Shown here: piece by piece, positions 34,843-43,660 of the stretch
Position numbering within the stretch: the first letter of the stretch is position 1
How the letters are laid out: the number at the start of each line of letters is the position of its first letter
Source of the DNA: Candidatus Bathyarchaeota archaeon
GTDB lineage: Archaea > Thermoproteota > Bathyarchaeia > Bathyarchaeales > Bathycorpusculaceae
Direction of reading: 5' to 3'
DNA length: 64,000 nt
Assembly (NCBI GenBank): GCA_026014485.1
Contig: JAOZIE010000023.1
Span: forward strand, 517,757 to 581,756
The notes under the pieces: model-generated
Seen by the model: the letters and a program-made list of their open reading frames with translations, nothing else
What the model was told of the DNA's origin: nothing
Database searches by the model: none
Program-made: the position numbers and the translations under genes

Positions 34843-34962
34843 AACGTGGCTTCCTGAGGTGTTTGATGGGTAATTAGCTGCCGATAAGATATAAGCATGC
34901 CTAATTCGCGGCTTTTTCTAATCTGTGGATGCCCGCCGCTTTTTTTGGCGTTTCCAAATTGG

Positions 34963-35835
34963 CTACCGCCCGTTTTTCTTTGACCGTGACCCTAATGTTT
35001 CAGCGTAGACGTTGCAGAATTGGGCTCCGAACAGGATGAATTGGTCAATGATGAAAATCCACAGCAGCAGAACAATCAGCGATCCAGCGGCGCCTCCGAT
35101 GGATGTGACTGGAAACGTGTGGATATACCAGCCGAAAAGGTAATTCAGAACTGTTGAAACGAGACCTGTTATAACCGCTGCTAACCAGACGTCTTGCCAT
35201 TCAATGTGGGTGTCAGGTATCTGTATGTATATGAACGCGAAAAGAGCCGTGACTAAAATGAAGGACAGAAAAACCTCTGTTATGCCAAAAATTGTTGCTG
35301 ATGCGTTTCCAATTATGGGTTCCAGTACGAAGCTCAACGTGTTAGACAACAAAGTCGTGCTTGACGTCCACGCAAACACCATAACTGATACCCCTGAAAC
35401 GATGAGAAATGGTCCAATTCTTTCCCGAATATATGCTTTCAGACTTCGCTTTTTAGCTGGAACATTCCATATTGCGTTAAACGTGTCCTGTAGCACAGCA
35501 AAAGCTCCGATTGCCCCAAGTACCGCGAAAGCTACGCTGATGACGGAGCCGAAAATTGAGGCGAACGGATTTTGAGCGCTTTCTACTATGTCCTTTACTA
35601 TTTCTGCAACTGCGGGACCTGCCACCACGGTTATCTGTTCAATTAGCCGTTGAAGCGCTTGGGGCTGACCGTAAACCACCCCAAAAATGGTTGCTAAAAT
35701 AACTAGAAGTGACGGCAAGGGCAAAATGGTGAAGAATGCAAGTGCTGCTGCTCGTATGGTGGCGTTGTTGGTTTGCCATTTGCTAAATGACGCCTTGGCT
35801 ATAGCCAAAAACTCTTTTCGGTTCATAAGCAGCAC
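34963..35835 (-). CDS. YihY/BrkB-family membrane protein
   Basis: The 290-residue protein has about six helices. Family features are ATIRAAALAFFTILPLPSLL near the N-terminus, the AFAVLQDTFNAIWNVPAKKR segment, FIYIQIPDTHIEWQDVWLAA, and the C-terminal GGAAGSLIVLLLWIFIIDQFILFGAQF. The family was once called ribonuclease BN by mistake; its true function is unknown, possibly transport or envelope-related. Confidence 0.92.
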   Translation of the reverse strand: MLLMNRKEFLAIAKASFSKWQTNNATIRAAALAFFTILPLPSLLVILATIFGVVYGQPQALQRLIEQITVVAGPAVAEIVKDIVESAQNPFASIFGSVISVAFAVLGAIGAFAVLQDTFNAIWNVPAKKRSLKAYIRERIGPFLIVSGVSVMVFAWTSSTTLLSNTLSFVLEPIIGNASATIFGITEVFLSFILVTALFAFIYIQIPDTHIEWQDVWLAAVITGLVSTVLNYLFGWYIHTFPVTSIGGAAGSLIVLLLWIFIIDQFILFGAQFCNVYAETLGSRSKKNGR

Positions 35836-36162
35836 TCATTCACCTTTTTTTCAGGTAGCGTAAACGATAAGACTTACATTGTGTTGACTAAAATTCATTC
35901 ATAATACACGAAAAAGAAGCCATATCACACGTTAAATGTGATTGTGACTGCGTTGTAGACACCACAAGTTGTATCCCTGTAATGGAAATGTCTGTAAAGC
36001 AACCCCGAATCCTATTTGGTGGCTAATAGTGATTCATTGCAGAAACGATAGAGGGGGTCTCTATTGGCAATTCCACAAATAATTAAGCGCAGCTTCCTGA
36101 ATTCTGCTCCAAGACGGGCTAACGTTTTTTATAAGCGCCTCCGCTGATACGTTTGGATTTAA
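35836..36162. other. Divergent intergenic region before tgtA
   Basis: No ORF is supported. TTTTATAAG at about 36127-36135 is the TATA box for the tgtA ATG at 36163, some 27-30 bases away, implying a leaderless mRNA. Confidence 0.5.
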
Positions 36163-37794
36163 ATGAGCTTCGAAGTCAAAGAAAAAGACCTGCTGGGTAG
36201 AATCGGCAAACTTAAAACCAAAAGCGGCGCCGTCGAAACCCCTTTGATGTTTCCCGTTATAAACCCCAGCATACAACTGGTTCCGCCGCAGCGGCTCAAG
36301 GACGAGTTCGGCTTCGAAGCTGTCATCACAAACGCCTATATTTTGTGGAAACGTTACCGTGAGCAACCTGCAAACGAGGGCTTACACAAGTTTCTCAAGT
36401 ACGACGGATCAGTCATGACCGACTCAGGTGCCTACCAAATCCTTGTGTACGGAAACGTGGAAGTTTCTCAAGCGGAAATTGTGGATTATCAGGAACGCAT
36501 CGGCAGCGACATAGCCACGATACTGGATATACCTACAGGCTGGCATGTCCCCAAAGAACGCGCCAAAGAAACCGTGGCGGAAACCCTAAAACGCGCCAAA
36601 GCCTTCTTCAAACTGAAAACCCGCCAAGACACCCTCTGGGTTGGACCCGTACAAGGCGGAAGACATCTGGACCTTGTTGCCAAATCCGCAAAAGCCATGG
36701 GCAAACTGCCCTTCCCAATACACGCGTTGGGCAGCCCCACTGAAGTTATGGAAAACTACCGATACGACGTACTCGTTGACATGATAATGACGGCGAAAAT
36801 GAATCTGCCCCCAGAACGACCCCTACACCTATTCGGCGCAGGACACCCGCACATGATGGCTTTGGCTGCCGCTCTGGGATGCGACCTTTTCGACAGCGCC
36901 GCATACGCCCTTTATGCCCGCGAGAACCGTTACATGACCGAGAACGGAACCTGGCGGCTGGGTGAAATGGATTATTTTCCCTGTCAATGTCCCCGATGCG
37001 CAAAAGCCACGCCAAAACAGGTGCTGGAGTTGCCCAAAGCTGACAAAGAGCAGTTTCTCGCCGAACACAACCTGCACGTTTGCATGGCTGAGTTGAATAG
37101 AATAAAGCAAGCTATCCGCGACGGCAGACTCTGGGAACACGTGGAGATGCGTGCACACAACCACCCCGCCCTGTTAACCGCTCTGAAACGAGTCAAGGCT
37201 TACGAGGGCTTCATCGCAGAGGGGAGCCCGACGGTGAAGCAAAGCGGGTTCTTCTTCTTAGGCAACGTGGGGCTTGCCCGACCCGAAATCGTGCACTACC
37301 GCCAACGGCTCAGCACTCGGTATCAGCCGCCATGCGAAGCCAAAGTTCTTCTGCTTGTGCCCCAGACCCGCACTAAGCCTTTTCATCGAAGCGAAGAATT
37401 CAAGCAAGCAAGGCGCGTAGTTAACAGTCTCGGCGAAGAAGCAGCCGCACAGGTTCATGTTTGCTTTTATGTTGCGCCTTTCGGTGTGGTTCCGCTGGAG
37501 TTGGATGAGGTTTATCCGCTTAGTCAGCATGAAACCGCGTTGCCGTTGGATTGCGAAGTTACAGATTACGTAGCGTCTCAAGTCGCAGACTACGTTGCCC
37601 GTTCAAACTATCAAGCGGTTGTCCTGCTTCATGACCCCAAAACTTGGGGCAACAGCGTCAAGCAGCAATGCAAAAGAACCTGCAGCAAAAAAGATGCCGC
37701 CTTTGAATACTTGCAGATTAATGTGCAGTCAACCAAACAATTTTTAGCCCGTTTAGAATCCCTTATCAAGAAGAGCCTGAGCGAGCAACTTTGA
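36163..37794 (+). CDS. tgtA: tRNA-guanine(15) transglycosylase (archaeosine pathway)
   Basis: The 543-residue protein has a TGT catalytic barrel (MTDSGAYQILVYGNVEVSQ, ILDIPTG, WVGPVQGG with catalytic Asp residues) and a zinc site (CQCPRC with a distal Cys/His near HNLHVC). A C-terminal DUF5591-like domain follows (RTKPFHRSEEFKQARRVV, HDPKTWGNSVKQQC), as in ArcS. It swaps G15 of tRNA for preQ0, the first step to archaeosine. No PUA domain is evident at the C-terminus, unlike full-length euryarchaeal TgtA. The stop overlaps the PHP gene start. Confidence 0.92.
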   Translation: MSFEVKEKDLLGRIGKLKTKSGAVETPLMFPVINPSIQLVPPQRLKDEFGFEAVITNAYILWKRYREQPANEGLHKFLKYDGSVMTDSGAYQILVYGNVEVSQAEIVDYQERIGSDIATILDIPTGWHVPKERAKETVAETLKRAKAFFKLKTRQDTLWVGPVQGGRHLDLVAKSAKAMGKLPFPIHALGSPTEVMENYRYDVLVDMIMTAKMNLPPERPLHLFGAGHPHMMALAAALGCDLFDSAAYALYARENRYMTENGTWRLGEMDYFPCQCPRCAKATPKQVLELPKADKEQFLAEHNLHVCMAELNRIKQAIRDGRLWEHVEMRAHNHPALLTALKRVKAYEGFIAEGSPTVKQSGFFFLGNVGLARPEIVHYRQRLSTRYQPPCEAKVLLLVPQTRTKPFHRSEEFKQARRVVNSLGEEAAAQVHVCFYVAPFGVVPLELDEVYPLSQHETALPLDCEVTDYVASQVADYVARSNYQAVVLLHDPKTWGNSVKQQCKRTCSKKDAAFEYLQINVQSTKQFLARLESLIKKSLSEQL

Positions 37795-38396
37795 TTCAAG
37801 TAGACCTGCACAACCACACCACCTTTTCTGGCGATTCCTTTACAACGCCCAAAGCTTTAGTAGAGCAGCTCGTAGTTCACCCCACAATCAAAGCGGCGGC
37901 GGTAACTGACCACGGCAGCATCGAAGGCGTATCCGCGGTTAAGGCGTTAGCCGCACCTTATCCGGATATTCTTATTATGCCTGGCGTAGAAATAACCACG
38001 CCGAGGGGCGACATCCTCGTTTTGGGTACAGAGGAGCTGCCGCCTACACCCTGGACTGTCGAGGCAGTTGTTGACTTCGCTAAAGAGACCGACTGTGTCT
38101 CCGTAGCTGCCCACCCCTTCCGAGAATGGGGCTTAGGCGAATCAGCAGCCACCAGCGGCGTAGACGCCATCGAAATCCTCAACGGCGGGTCATCAGCCAT
38201 AGCAAACAGGAAAGCACGTGACCTCGCCCGAGAATTCGGCTTGCCAGGAGTAGCGGGCAGCGATTCACATCGACCTTCAGATTTGTTCTCCGTCTACACA
38301 GAAATTCAAGCTTCGTTAGATGTAGATGAAATTTTAAAGGCTATAAAGAAAGGTTTAATCTCTGTTTTTGCCGCTGAGAAGTCAATACGTTTTTAA
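37791..38396 (+). CDS. PHP-domain phosphoesterase
   Basis: The 201-residue protein starts at TTG, overlapping the tgtA stop by four bases. The PHP metal motifs are DLHNHTTFSGDS, VTDHGSIEG, MPGVEITT, AAHPFREWG and GSDSHRP, in the expected order for a trinuclear metal centre. It probably hydrolyses a phosphate monoester or acts on a nucleic acid or nucleotide end. Coupling to tgtA may link it to tRNA or nucleotide metabolism, which is inference. Confidence 0.9.
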   Translation: MIQVDLHNHTTFSGDSFTTPKALVEQLVVHPTIKAAAVTDHGSIEGVSAVKALAAPYPDILIMPGVEITTPRGDILVLGTEELPPTPWTVEAVVDFAKETDCVSVAAHPFREWGLGESAATSGVDAIEILNGGSSAIANRKARDLAREFGLPGVAGSDSHRPSDLFSVYTEIQASLDVDEILKAIKKGLISVFAAEKSIRF

Positions 38397-38455
38397 AAGA
38401 CCGCCATGTCATGTTACTGCGAACGCTGTTACATACATAGAAGGATTGGTTCCGA

Positions 38456-39715
38456 TTGCAAATTGGATTTTTAGGTGGAGCACGAGAAGTCGGCAGAATG
38501 GGCATATCCGTTAAGTCGAAGAAGACACAGTTACTTCTCGACTACGGCGTCATGCTTGGACGTCAGCCTGGCTTTCCTATGCATGTTCCACCCAAGGACG
38601 TTGACGCTTTAATTCTCACTCACAGCCACCTGGACCATTCAGGTGCGATTCCGATGTATTACATCGAAGGCAAACGACCTCTGTACACCAATAAGCTGAA
38701 CTTGGAGTTAACGCAACTGCTTATCCAAGACTTCATTCACCTGTCGGGGTACTATCTGCCTTTTGAATACCTTGAATTACGAACCATGATGCGAAGCAAC
38801 AAGCATCTAGATTTCGGCGTTTCCCAAAAAGTCGGGGATATGCATTTTCAGCTGCTAAATGCAGGTCACACTCCAGGTAGCGCTTCTGTTCTGGTTGAAA
38901 CAAAAAATAAGCGTTTGCTGTTTACAGGCGACTTTAACACTGAAGACACCCAACTCCTCAAAGGCGCCAGCATGGATGGCCTAAAAGACCTCGACGGAGT
39001 AATAATCGAAAGCACCTACGCCAGCGAGGACCACTCGCCGCGTCCTGAACTGGAAAAGAAGTTCGTGGATGCCTGCACCGAAGTTGTGGAGCGAGGCGGA
39101 ATAGTTCTGATTCCTGCGTTTGGTGTGGGGCGAGCCCAAGAAATCGCTTGTACTCTTTTTGGAAACAAGTTTGAGTATGACGTTATCTTTGATGGGATGG
39201 CTAGGGAGGCTAGCAGGGTTATAATGAACGATAAAGAGTTCCTGCGTGACCCTAAGCTGTTTACTGACGCCATGCACTCGGTTGAATGGGTAGAAGGCTG
39301 GAGAGACCGCCGAAGCGCTCTCAAAAAGCCTGGTGTGGTTATTTCCCCTGCAGGCATGCTCAAAGGTGGGCCTTCACAGTTTTACATAAGTAAAGTTGGA
39401 AAGAAAGCCAACAACGCCGTCTTTTTGGTCAGCTACCAGATTCCGGGGACTCCTGGCAGGCAACTGCTGGAAAAGGGCATCTGCACCATTGATGGTAAAG
39501 TACGCAAAATCAAAGCCAAGGTCCAACACTTTGACTTCTCCAGCCACTGCGGAGCCACCCAGCTTAGGGACGCGCTCAAGCAGTTAGGCGGGAAACCCAA
39601 GGTATTTGCTGTGCACGGTGCAGAAGGAAACTGTGAGTTGCTTGCCAAATGGGCGCACAGCGAGCTGGGGCTGGAAGCGGTTTCTCCTCGAACGGGCGAA
39701 ACGTTTGAGGTTTAA
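38456..39715 (+). CDS. Beta-CASP metallo-beta-lactamase RNase (aCPSF2-like)
   Basis: The 419-residue protein starts at TTG. Metal motifs are LTHSHLDHSGAIP (motif 2), NAGHTPGSA (motif 3) and FTGDFN (motif 4). The beta-CASP region contains IESTYASEDH and IPAFGVGRAQE, and the C-terminal VHGAEGNCE holds motif C. There is no N-terminal KH region, so it matches aCPSF2 rather than aCPSF1. It likely acts in 5'-3' or endonucleolytic RNA turnover. Confidence 0.93.
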   Translation: MQIGFLGGAREVGRMGISVKSKKTQLLLDYGVMLGRQPGFPMHVPPKDVDALILTHSHLDHSGAIPMYYIEGKRPLYTNKLNLELTQLLIQDFIHLSGYYLPFEYLELRTMMRSNKHLDFGVSQKVGDMHFQLLNAGHTPGSASVLVETKNKRLLFTGDFNTEDTQLLKGASMDGLKDLDGVIIESTYASEDHSPRPELEKKFVDACTEVVERGGIVLIPAFGVGRAQEIACTLFGNKFEYDVIFDGMAREASRVIMNDKEFLRDPKLFTDAMHSVEWVEGWRDRRSALKKPGVVISPAGMLKGGPSQFYISKVGKKANNAVFLVSYQIPGTPGRQLLEKGICTIDGKVRKIKAKVQHFDFSSHCGATQLRDALKQLGGKPKVFAVHGAEGNCELLAKWAHSELGLEAVSPRTGETFEV

Positions 39716-39832
39716 CCTCTCTTTTTAACCCCTGCAGCCTAATCGTGCCCCTTTTTAGCCGCAGCCTCCTCCAGCGCCGTTTCATGTGGATGTTGGAATA
39801 TGCATAAATAGGCAACATATTCTTATGAAACT

Positions 39833-40762
39833 ATGGATGCCAAGATAAAAGCAATCGACATCTTCCCCATGATTGTAATGGGCGGCTTGTTTGTTCTGGT
39901 TGACGTTTTGGCATTTTGGGTGACTGGTCCATTCGAGGCGGCTGGTCAAGTTGCGTATATAGGCAGCGGACCTGATGACTTCATGAACGTGCTGTTTTTC
40001 TTTGCTGTGTTAATAGTCTTTACCGCTGTGATTTTGATTATTGCAAAGTTGGGGAAGGCACGTATTATTCAGGCGATTTTTCTGGGTTCCGTAGGTGTGC
40101 TTGGGATTTACGTATTTTATCCGCTGCTGAGTTACGTTTTTCCATCCGAGCTTTCGATGGGGATATCGGTGGCTATAATGGTGGCCATTGTAGCCTTGCT
40201 TGTCAAGTTCCCTGAATGGTACGTTATTGATGTAAGTGGCATAATCATAGCTGTGGGCGCCGTAGCTATGCTTGGCATCTCTTTAACCGTGCTCATCGCG
40301 CTTGTCTTACTCATCGGCATGGCTGTGTACGATGCAATCTCGGTTTACAAAACCAAGCACATGATTGACCTAGCAGACACGCTCATAGACCTAAAATTAC
40401 CCATACTGTTTGTCATCCCCAAAACCCGCGCCTACTCGCTGGTCAAAGAAACCACGGGGCTGAAAGATAAACTCAAAGAAGGCGGCAAACGTGACGCGTT
40501 TTTCATGGGCGTAGGCGACATAGTGATTCCAGGGATTCTGGCGGCTGCCACCTTCTACTATGGGGTAGTTAACAGCATTCCCGAAGTAGGGTTAGCAATG
40601 GGTTTGTCGGTGACAGCTGGAACGCTTCTGGGCTTTGCGTTTCTCATGACATTCGTAGTTAAAGGTAAACCTCAGGCGGGACTGCCTTTTCTCTGTCCAG
40701 GTGCCATTCTGGGCTACGCGATATCTAGCCTCCTGTTGACTGGTGCCCTCGTAGGCATTTAG
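39833..40762 (+). CDS. Presenilin-like intramembrane aspartyl protease, copy 1
   Basis: The 309-residue protein has about nine helices. The catalytic Asp pair lies in AVYDAISVYKT (YD motif) and FMGVGDIVIPG (GxGD motif), followed by LPFLCPGAILGY, the PAL-equivalent. This is the archaeal presenilin/SPP homologue family (PSH). It should cut membrane proteins within the bilayer. A second, shorter homologue follows after about 36 bases. Confidence 0.88.
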   Translation: MDAKIKAIDIFPMIVMGGLFVLVDVLAFWVTGPFEAAGQVAYIGSGPDDFMNVLFFFAVLIVFTAVILIIAKLGKARIIQAIFLGSVGVLGIYVFYPLLSYVFPSELSMGISVAIMVAIVALLVKFPEWYVIDVSGIIIAVGAVAMLGISLTVLIALVLLIGMAVYDAISVYKTKHMIDLADTLIDLKLPILFVIPKTRAYSLVKETTGLKDKLKEGGKRDAFFMGVGDIVIPGILAAATFYYGVVNSIPEVGLAMGLSVTAGTLLGFAFLMTFVVKGKPQAGLPFLCPGAILGYAISSLLLTGALVGI

Positions 40763-40798
40763 CAATAATTAATCTGGGTTTGTTGAGGTGCAAAGGCT

Positions 40799-41644
40799 TT
40801 GGGCAATGAACCTGAAAAATTCAAGGCAAGTATAGTCTATCTGGTTCCTGTACTTGCAAGCATGCTTTTCGGGTTGCTATGCGGCACGCTGCTGGTTAAG
40901 CCTACCCCTTCTTCGCCTCCCGCTTACCCCGTTACCCCCATTTCCCAAACCACAACCGCGGGGTCAGCTTTCAACGCCGCATACTTTGTTATCCTCATAG
41001 GCGTCGGAGCGGTGGTAATCTACCTCTTAATCAAGTATCGCAGCCGCCGAACGCTCACTTTTCTAACAGGCTTTGCTTTGACAGCCGCGTTCATGTTGCT
41101 GTCGCTGGTCTATTTCTCAGAGCTTTTCTCCCGCTTCACAACCGTTACCGACTCGTTACCCCTCATAATTGCCCTGTCTGCAGTTGTCACTGTAATAGGT
41201 GACTTTGTTGTCTTCCGTTTAGGTGGAAAAGCATCCGATGTCCTCGTGCTTTGTATAGGCGGCGCCTTAGGTGTCTTCCTAGGAGCCAACCTCAACGTCA
41301 CCACCGCCGTGCTTGTTCTAGCAGCCCTCGCAGTTTACGACGTAGTCGCGGTGTATCGTGGTCCAGTGGGCAAAATCGCGGATTCGGGACTTGAGCAGCT
41401 TCGAGGCTTAAGCTTCGCCTTCAAAGACATACAAATGGGGCTGGGTGACCTAGTGTTTTACTCGCTGCTTACAGGAACCATGTTCATCAACATCAACTTG
41501 GCTGCCGCCCTATTTTCGGTTATAGGCATCTTGTTGGGCAGCTACCTGACTTTCCTGATGCTGGAGCGGCGAGACATTTTCCCCGGGCTTCCCATTCCCT
41601 TAGCTACAGGAATTGCCTTGGGGCTGCTAGCGTCCCTTATTTAG
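40799..41644 (+). CDS. Presenilin-like intramembrane aspartyl protease, copy 2
   Basis: The 281-residue protein starts at TTG (MGNEPEKFKA). About eight to nine helices are predicted. The catalytic pair lies in LAVYDVVAVYRG and IQMGLGDLVFYS, with GLPIPLATGIA in the PAL position. The tandem arrangement with copy 1 suggests duplication with divergence, and possibly a heteromeric complex. The stop overlaps the convergent AfpA gene by eight bases. Confidence 0.85.
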   Translation: MGNEPEKFKASIVYLVPVLASMLFGLLCGTLLVKPTPSSPPAYPVTPISQTTTAGSAFNAAYFVILIGVGAVVIYLLIKYRSRRTLTFLTGFALTAAFMLLSLVYFSELFSRFTTVTDSLPLIIALSAVVTVIGDFVVFRLGGKASDVLVLCIGGALGVFLGANLNVTTAVLVLAALAVYDVVAVYRGPVGKIADSGLEQLRGLSFAFKDIQMGLGDLVFYSLLTGTMFININLAAALFSVIGILLGSYLTFLMLERRDIFPGLPIPLATGIALGLLASLI

Positions 41645-42227
41645 CTGGGCTGCCAAATTTTTCTCTGAAAACACCGCGGATTTTATCTGGCTCCGACAGG
41701 ACATACATGTCTTCCATGTTTTCCAGTTTTTGCACGTTTTCCGCGTCTTCTTTTCGCACTCGCAGCTTCATGTCTTTGCCGTTGGGCAACTTGGTTATGA
41801 GCGTTTTTTCTTCGTAGTCAACTGGCACTATATAGACGGGGCTGAAGGCTTTGAGGCTCATGTTAGCCGCGTTCGTTAACATTGTGTCGCCTATGCCGTA
41901 GGCGATTTTCGCCACCGTGTTCGAAGAGGCTGGAGCAATAAGCAGAAACTCGAATTTACGCATCTGCAGCCAAGCCGCCAGAAACGGGGAATTCGCGTTT
42001 TGCTCAACGGTGAATTTGGGGAATTCCTGTTTCAGCTCGTTTTCCAAGTTGTAGAATTTGAGGACAGTTTCGCCAGCTTTAGAAACGAAAACCTGAATCT
42101 CCACGGTTTCCTCATATTCCCCTCTGATTTCCTTCATGATTTGCACGTACTCGGTGATTCTGTCGCCTGCGCCCGTGATTCCCCAAGCTACCTTCCGCTT
42201 TTTTGTTTGGTTTTTCTGTTCGCTCAA
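41637..42227 (-). CDS. afpA: Archaeoflavoprotein AfpA-like flavoprotein
   Basis: The 196-residue flavoprotein opens with VAWGITGAGDRITEYVQIMK and carries FEFLLIAPASSNTVAKIAYG and DTMLTNAANMSLK, typical of the AfpA/flavoprotein family that binds FMN. It starts at TTG, overlapping the Isf stop by four bases. AfpA accepts electrons from ferredoxin and is a candidate partner of the iron-sulfur flavoprotein encoded with it. In Archaeoglobus the two are also neighbours (recalled, not checked). Confidence 0.85.
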   Translation of the reverse strand: MSEQKNQTKKRKVAWGITGAGDRITEYVQIMKEIRGEYEETVEIQVFVSKAGETVLKFYNLENELKQEFPKFTVEQNANSPFLAAWLQMRKFEFLLIAPASSNTVAKIAYGIGDTMLTNAANMSLKAFSPVYIVPVDYEEKTLITKLPNGKDMKLRVRKEDAENVQKLENMEDMYVLSEPDKIRGVFREKFGSPAK

Positions 42228-42835
42228 TTCCTTTTTTCTCCTTTGTCTTGTTGCTGCTTCAGGGACTCGGCAAACCGCTTCAGTGTCTTCTTGAGGCTTC
42301 TGAATCCTTCATCGTCCTGCTTGGCGCCCTCCAACGTGTCTTTAGTCCAGAACGTAGCGCCCAAGTTTGCCCCAAAGAATCCTCCGCTGACGGGCACCAC
42401 GCCGTTTAGGATGTAGAACGTGTGAATCTGCATCAATGCCGCTTCCTGCCCGCCTGCTCGGTCGCCTCCAGCCGCAATTGCCATCCCCACTTTGCCCCTG
42501 AAGAAATTTACATCAGCGGCTACGGCGGCGCGGCATCTGTCCATGACGGCTTTGGTTTGTGCGCTGACTCCGCCGTTGTAGACTGGAGTTGCGAATATGA
42601 CGCCGTCAGCCTCTTTCAGGAGAGCATAAAGTTCCTGCATGTCATCCTTGAAGACGCATTCCTTATGTTTGAGGCAAAAGTCGCAGTGAATACAAAAGCC
42701 GATGCGTTTGTCTCGGACGGTCCAGAAGCGGGTTTCAAAGCCTTTTTCTTGCAGTTGTTGTAGTGCCTCTTTGAGTATATGTTCGGTGGCTTGAACTCTG
42801 GGGCTACCGCATACGCCAACAACGATCATAAGCAA
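42224..42835 (-). CDS. Iron-sulfur flavoprotein (Isf-like NADPH-dependent FMN reductase fold)
   Basis: The 203-residue protein has a flavodoxin-like fold (VVGVCGSPRVQATEHIL, then FATPVYNGGVSAQTKAVMDR). The compact Isf cluster motif C-x2-C-x2-C-x5-C lies in CIHCDFCLKHKEC (about residues 48-60). It transfers electrons between ferredoxin and an acceptor such as O2 or H2O2 in methanogens. It is translationally coupled to the AfpA gene. Confidence 0.9.
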   Translation of the reverse strand: MLMIVVGVCGSPRVQATEHILKEALQQLQEKGFETRFWTVRDKRIGFCIHCDFCLKHKECVFKDDMQELYALLKEADGVIFATPVYNGGVSAQTKAVMDRCRAAVAADVNFFRGKVGMAIAAGGDRAGGQEAALMQIHTFYILNGVVPVSGGFFGANLGATFWTKDTLEGAKQDDEGFRSLKKTLKRFAESLKQQQDKGEKRN

Positions 42836-42920
42836 CCATCAAAATCATACTCTGCTTCGAACATTAAAGCATTCCTAACACTTGAATTGCAGTTCTTTCA
42901 AAACTTAAATGTCAGCGTCG

Positions 42921-43286
42921 TTAGGGGTCTTTGGCTATGGTGTGCAGTTCCGTCAGCCGCGCCTCCACCGTCTCCACCAACTCCTTCTTCAACTGCTCTA
43001 CAGGCTGCTTCTTATTTATCATGTCAATCTTGTCAGCCAATTCTTCGTCTCCAAGCGTGTTTTTCAGCCAGTTCTGGAAGTCGCGCCGAGGGAAATGAAA
43101 GCCTACGGACTCAACATCCATAACTTTCAGTTCCTCGTAGAACGCGAAAAGGTCAATGGCGGTTTCACCCGTGTAAACGCCTACCGCCGTGAAAAAGTGG
43201 AACCCTTGGCTGTAGGGAACAGAGCGGAGGAGAGTTTGCGCTTTGTTCTTCTCAATAGAAGACGTTACCGTGTCTTTTTTATCCAT
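42921..43286 (-). CDS. DUF5752-like protein
   Basis: The 121-residue protein has the pattern FHFFTAVGVYTGETAIDLFA, then VESVGFHFPRRDFQNWLKNT and LGDEELADKI, which I recall from DUF5752. It is cytoplasmic with no known function. It stands alone upstream of the Isf gene. Confidence 0.7.
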   Translation of the reverse strand: MDKKDTVTSSIEKNKAQTLLRSVPYSQGFHFFTAVGVYTGETAIDLFAFYEELKVMDVESVGFHFPRRDFQNWLKNTLGDEELADKIDMINKKQPVEQLKKELVETVEARLTELHTIAKDP

Positions 43287-43454
43287 GAAAACAAGCCTCT
43301 ACACTTAATAGGACTATGAGTTGCCCTAATCAAGGTTGCGCTCCGCAGTTTTTGACTAAGCTAAACGCCTAAGTCCAAAAGAATCAAGTAACCCTGACAT
43401 GGAAAAAGAAAAAAGACTAAAACAAAAGGGAAAAGGGAAAAAGAAAGCGTTGGT

Positions 43455-43612
43455 TTACTCGCTTTCGAAGTATTCTTCTGGTTTTGGCGGAGTTGATGGT
43501 AGTCCTCTGCGTTCGCGGATTGCTTTTATGGTGTCTGCTTGCATCTGCTCTGGCACTGGTGCCCACCGGCTGAACTGTGTTGCCAAAAGGCTCTGCCTTG
43601 GGTTGAACTGCG
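43455..43612 (-). pseudogene. Degenerate fragment of an EF-2 3' end
   Basis: The last about 52 codons of EF-2 are present a second time, aligned with 45580-45738 and with about 20 differences by eye in 159 positions. After a one-base deletion near 43591 it still reads TQFSRWAPVPEQMQADTIKA, then IRERRGL, PKPEEYFESE and TAA. Most changes are synonymous or mild, so the segment evolved as coding sequence before it was cut off. No EF-2 sequence lies upstream of it, so it cannot be a functional gene. Confidence 0.85.
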
Positions 43613-43660
43613 GATTTATAGGTCAATAAAGAAGAAAGGGGAAAGCAAAGAGGCTGTTTG

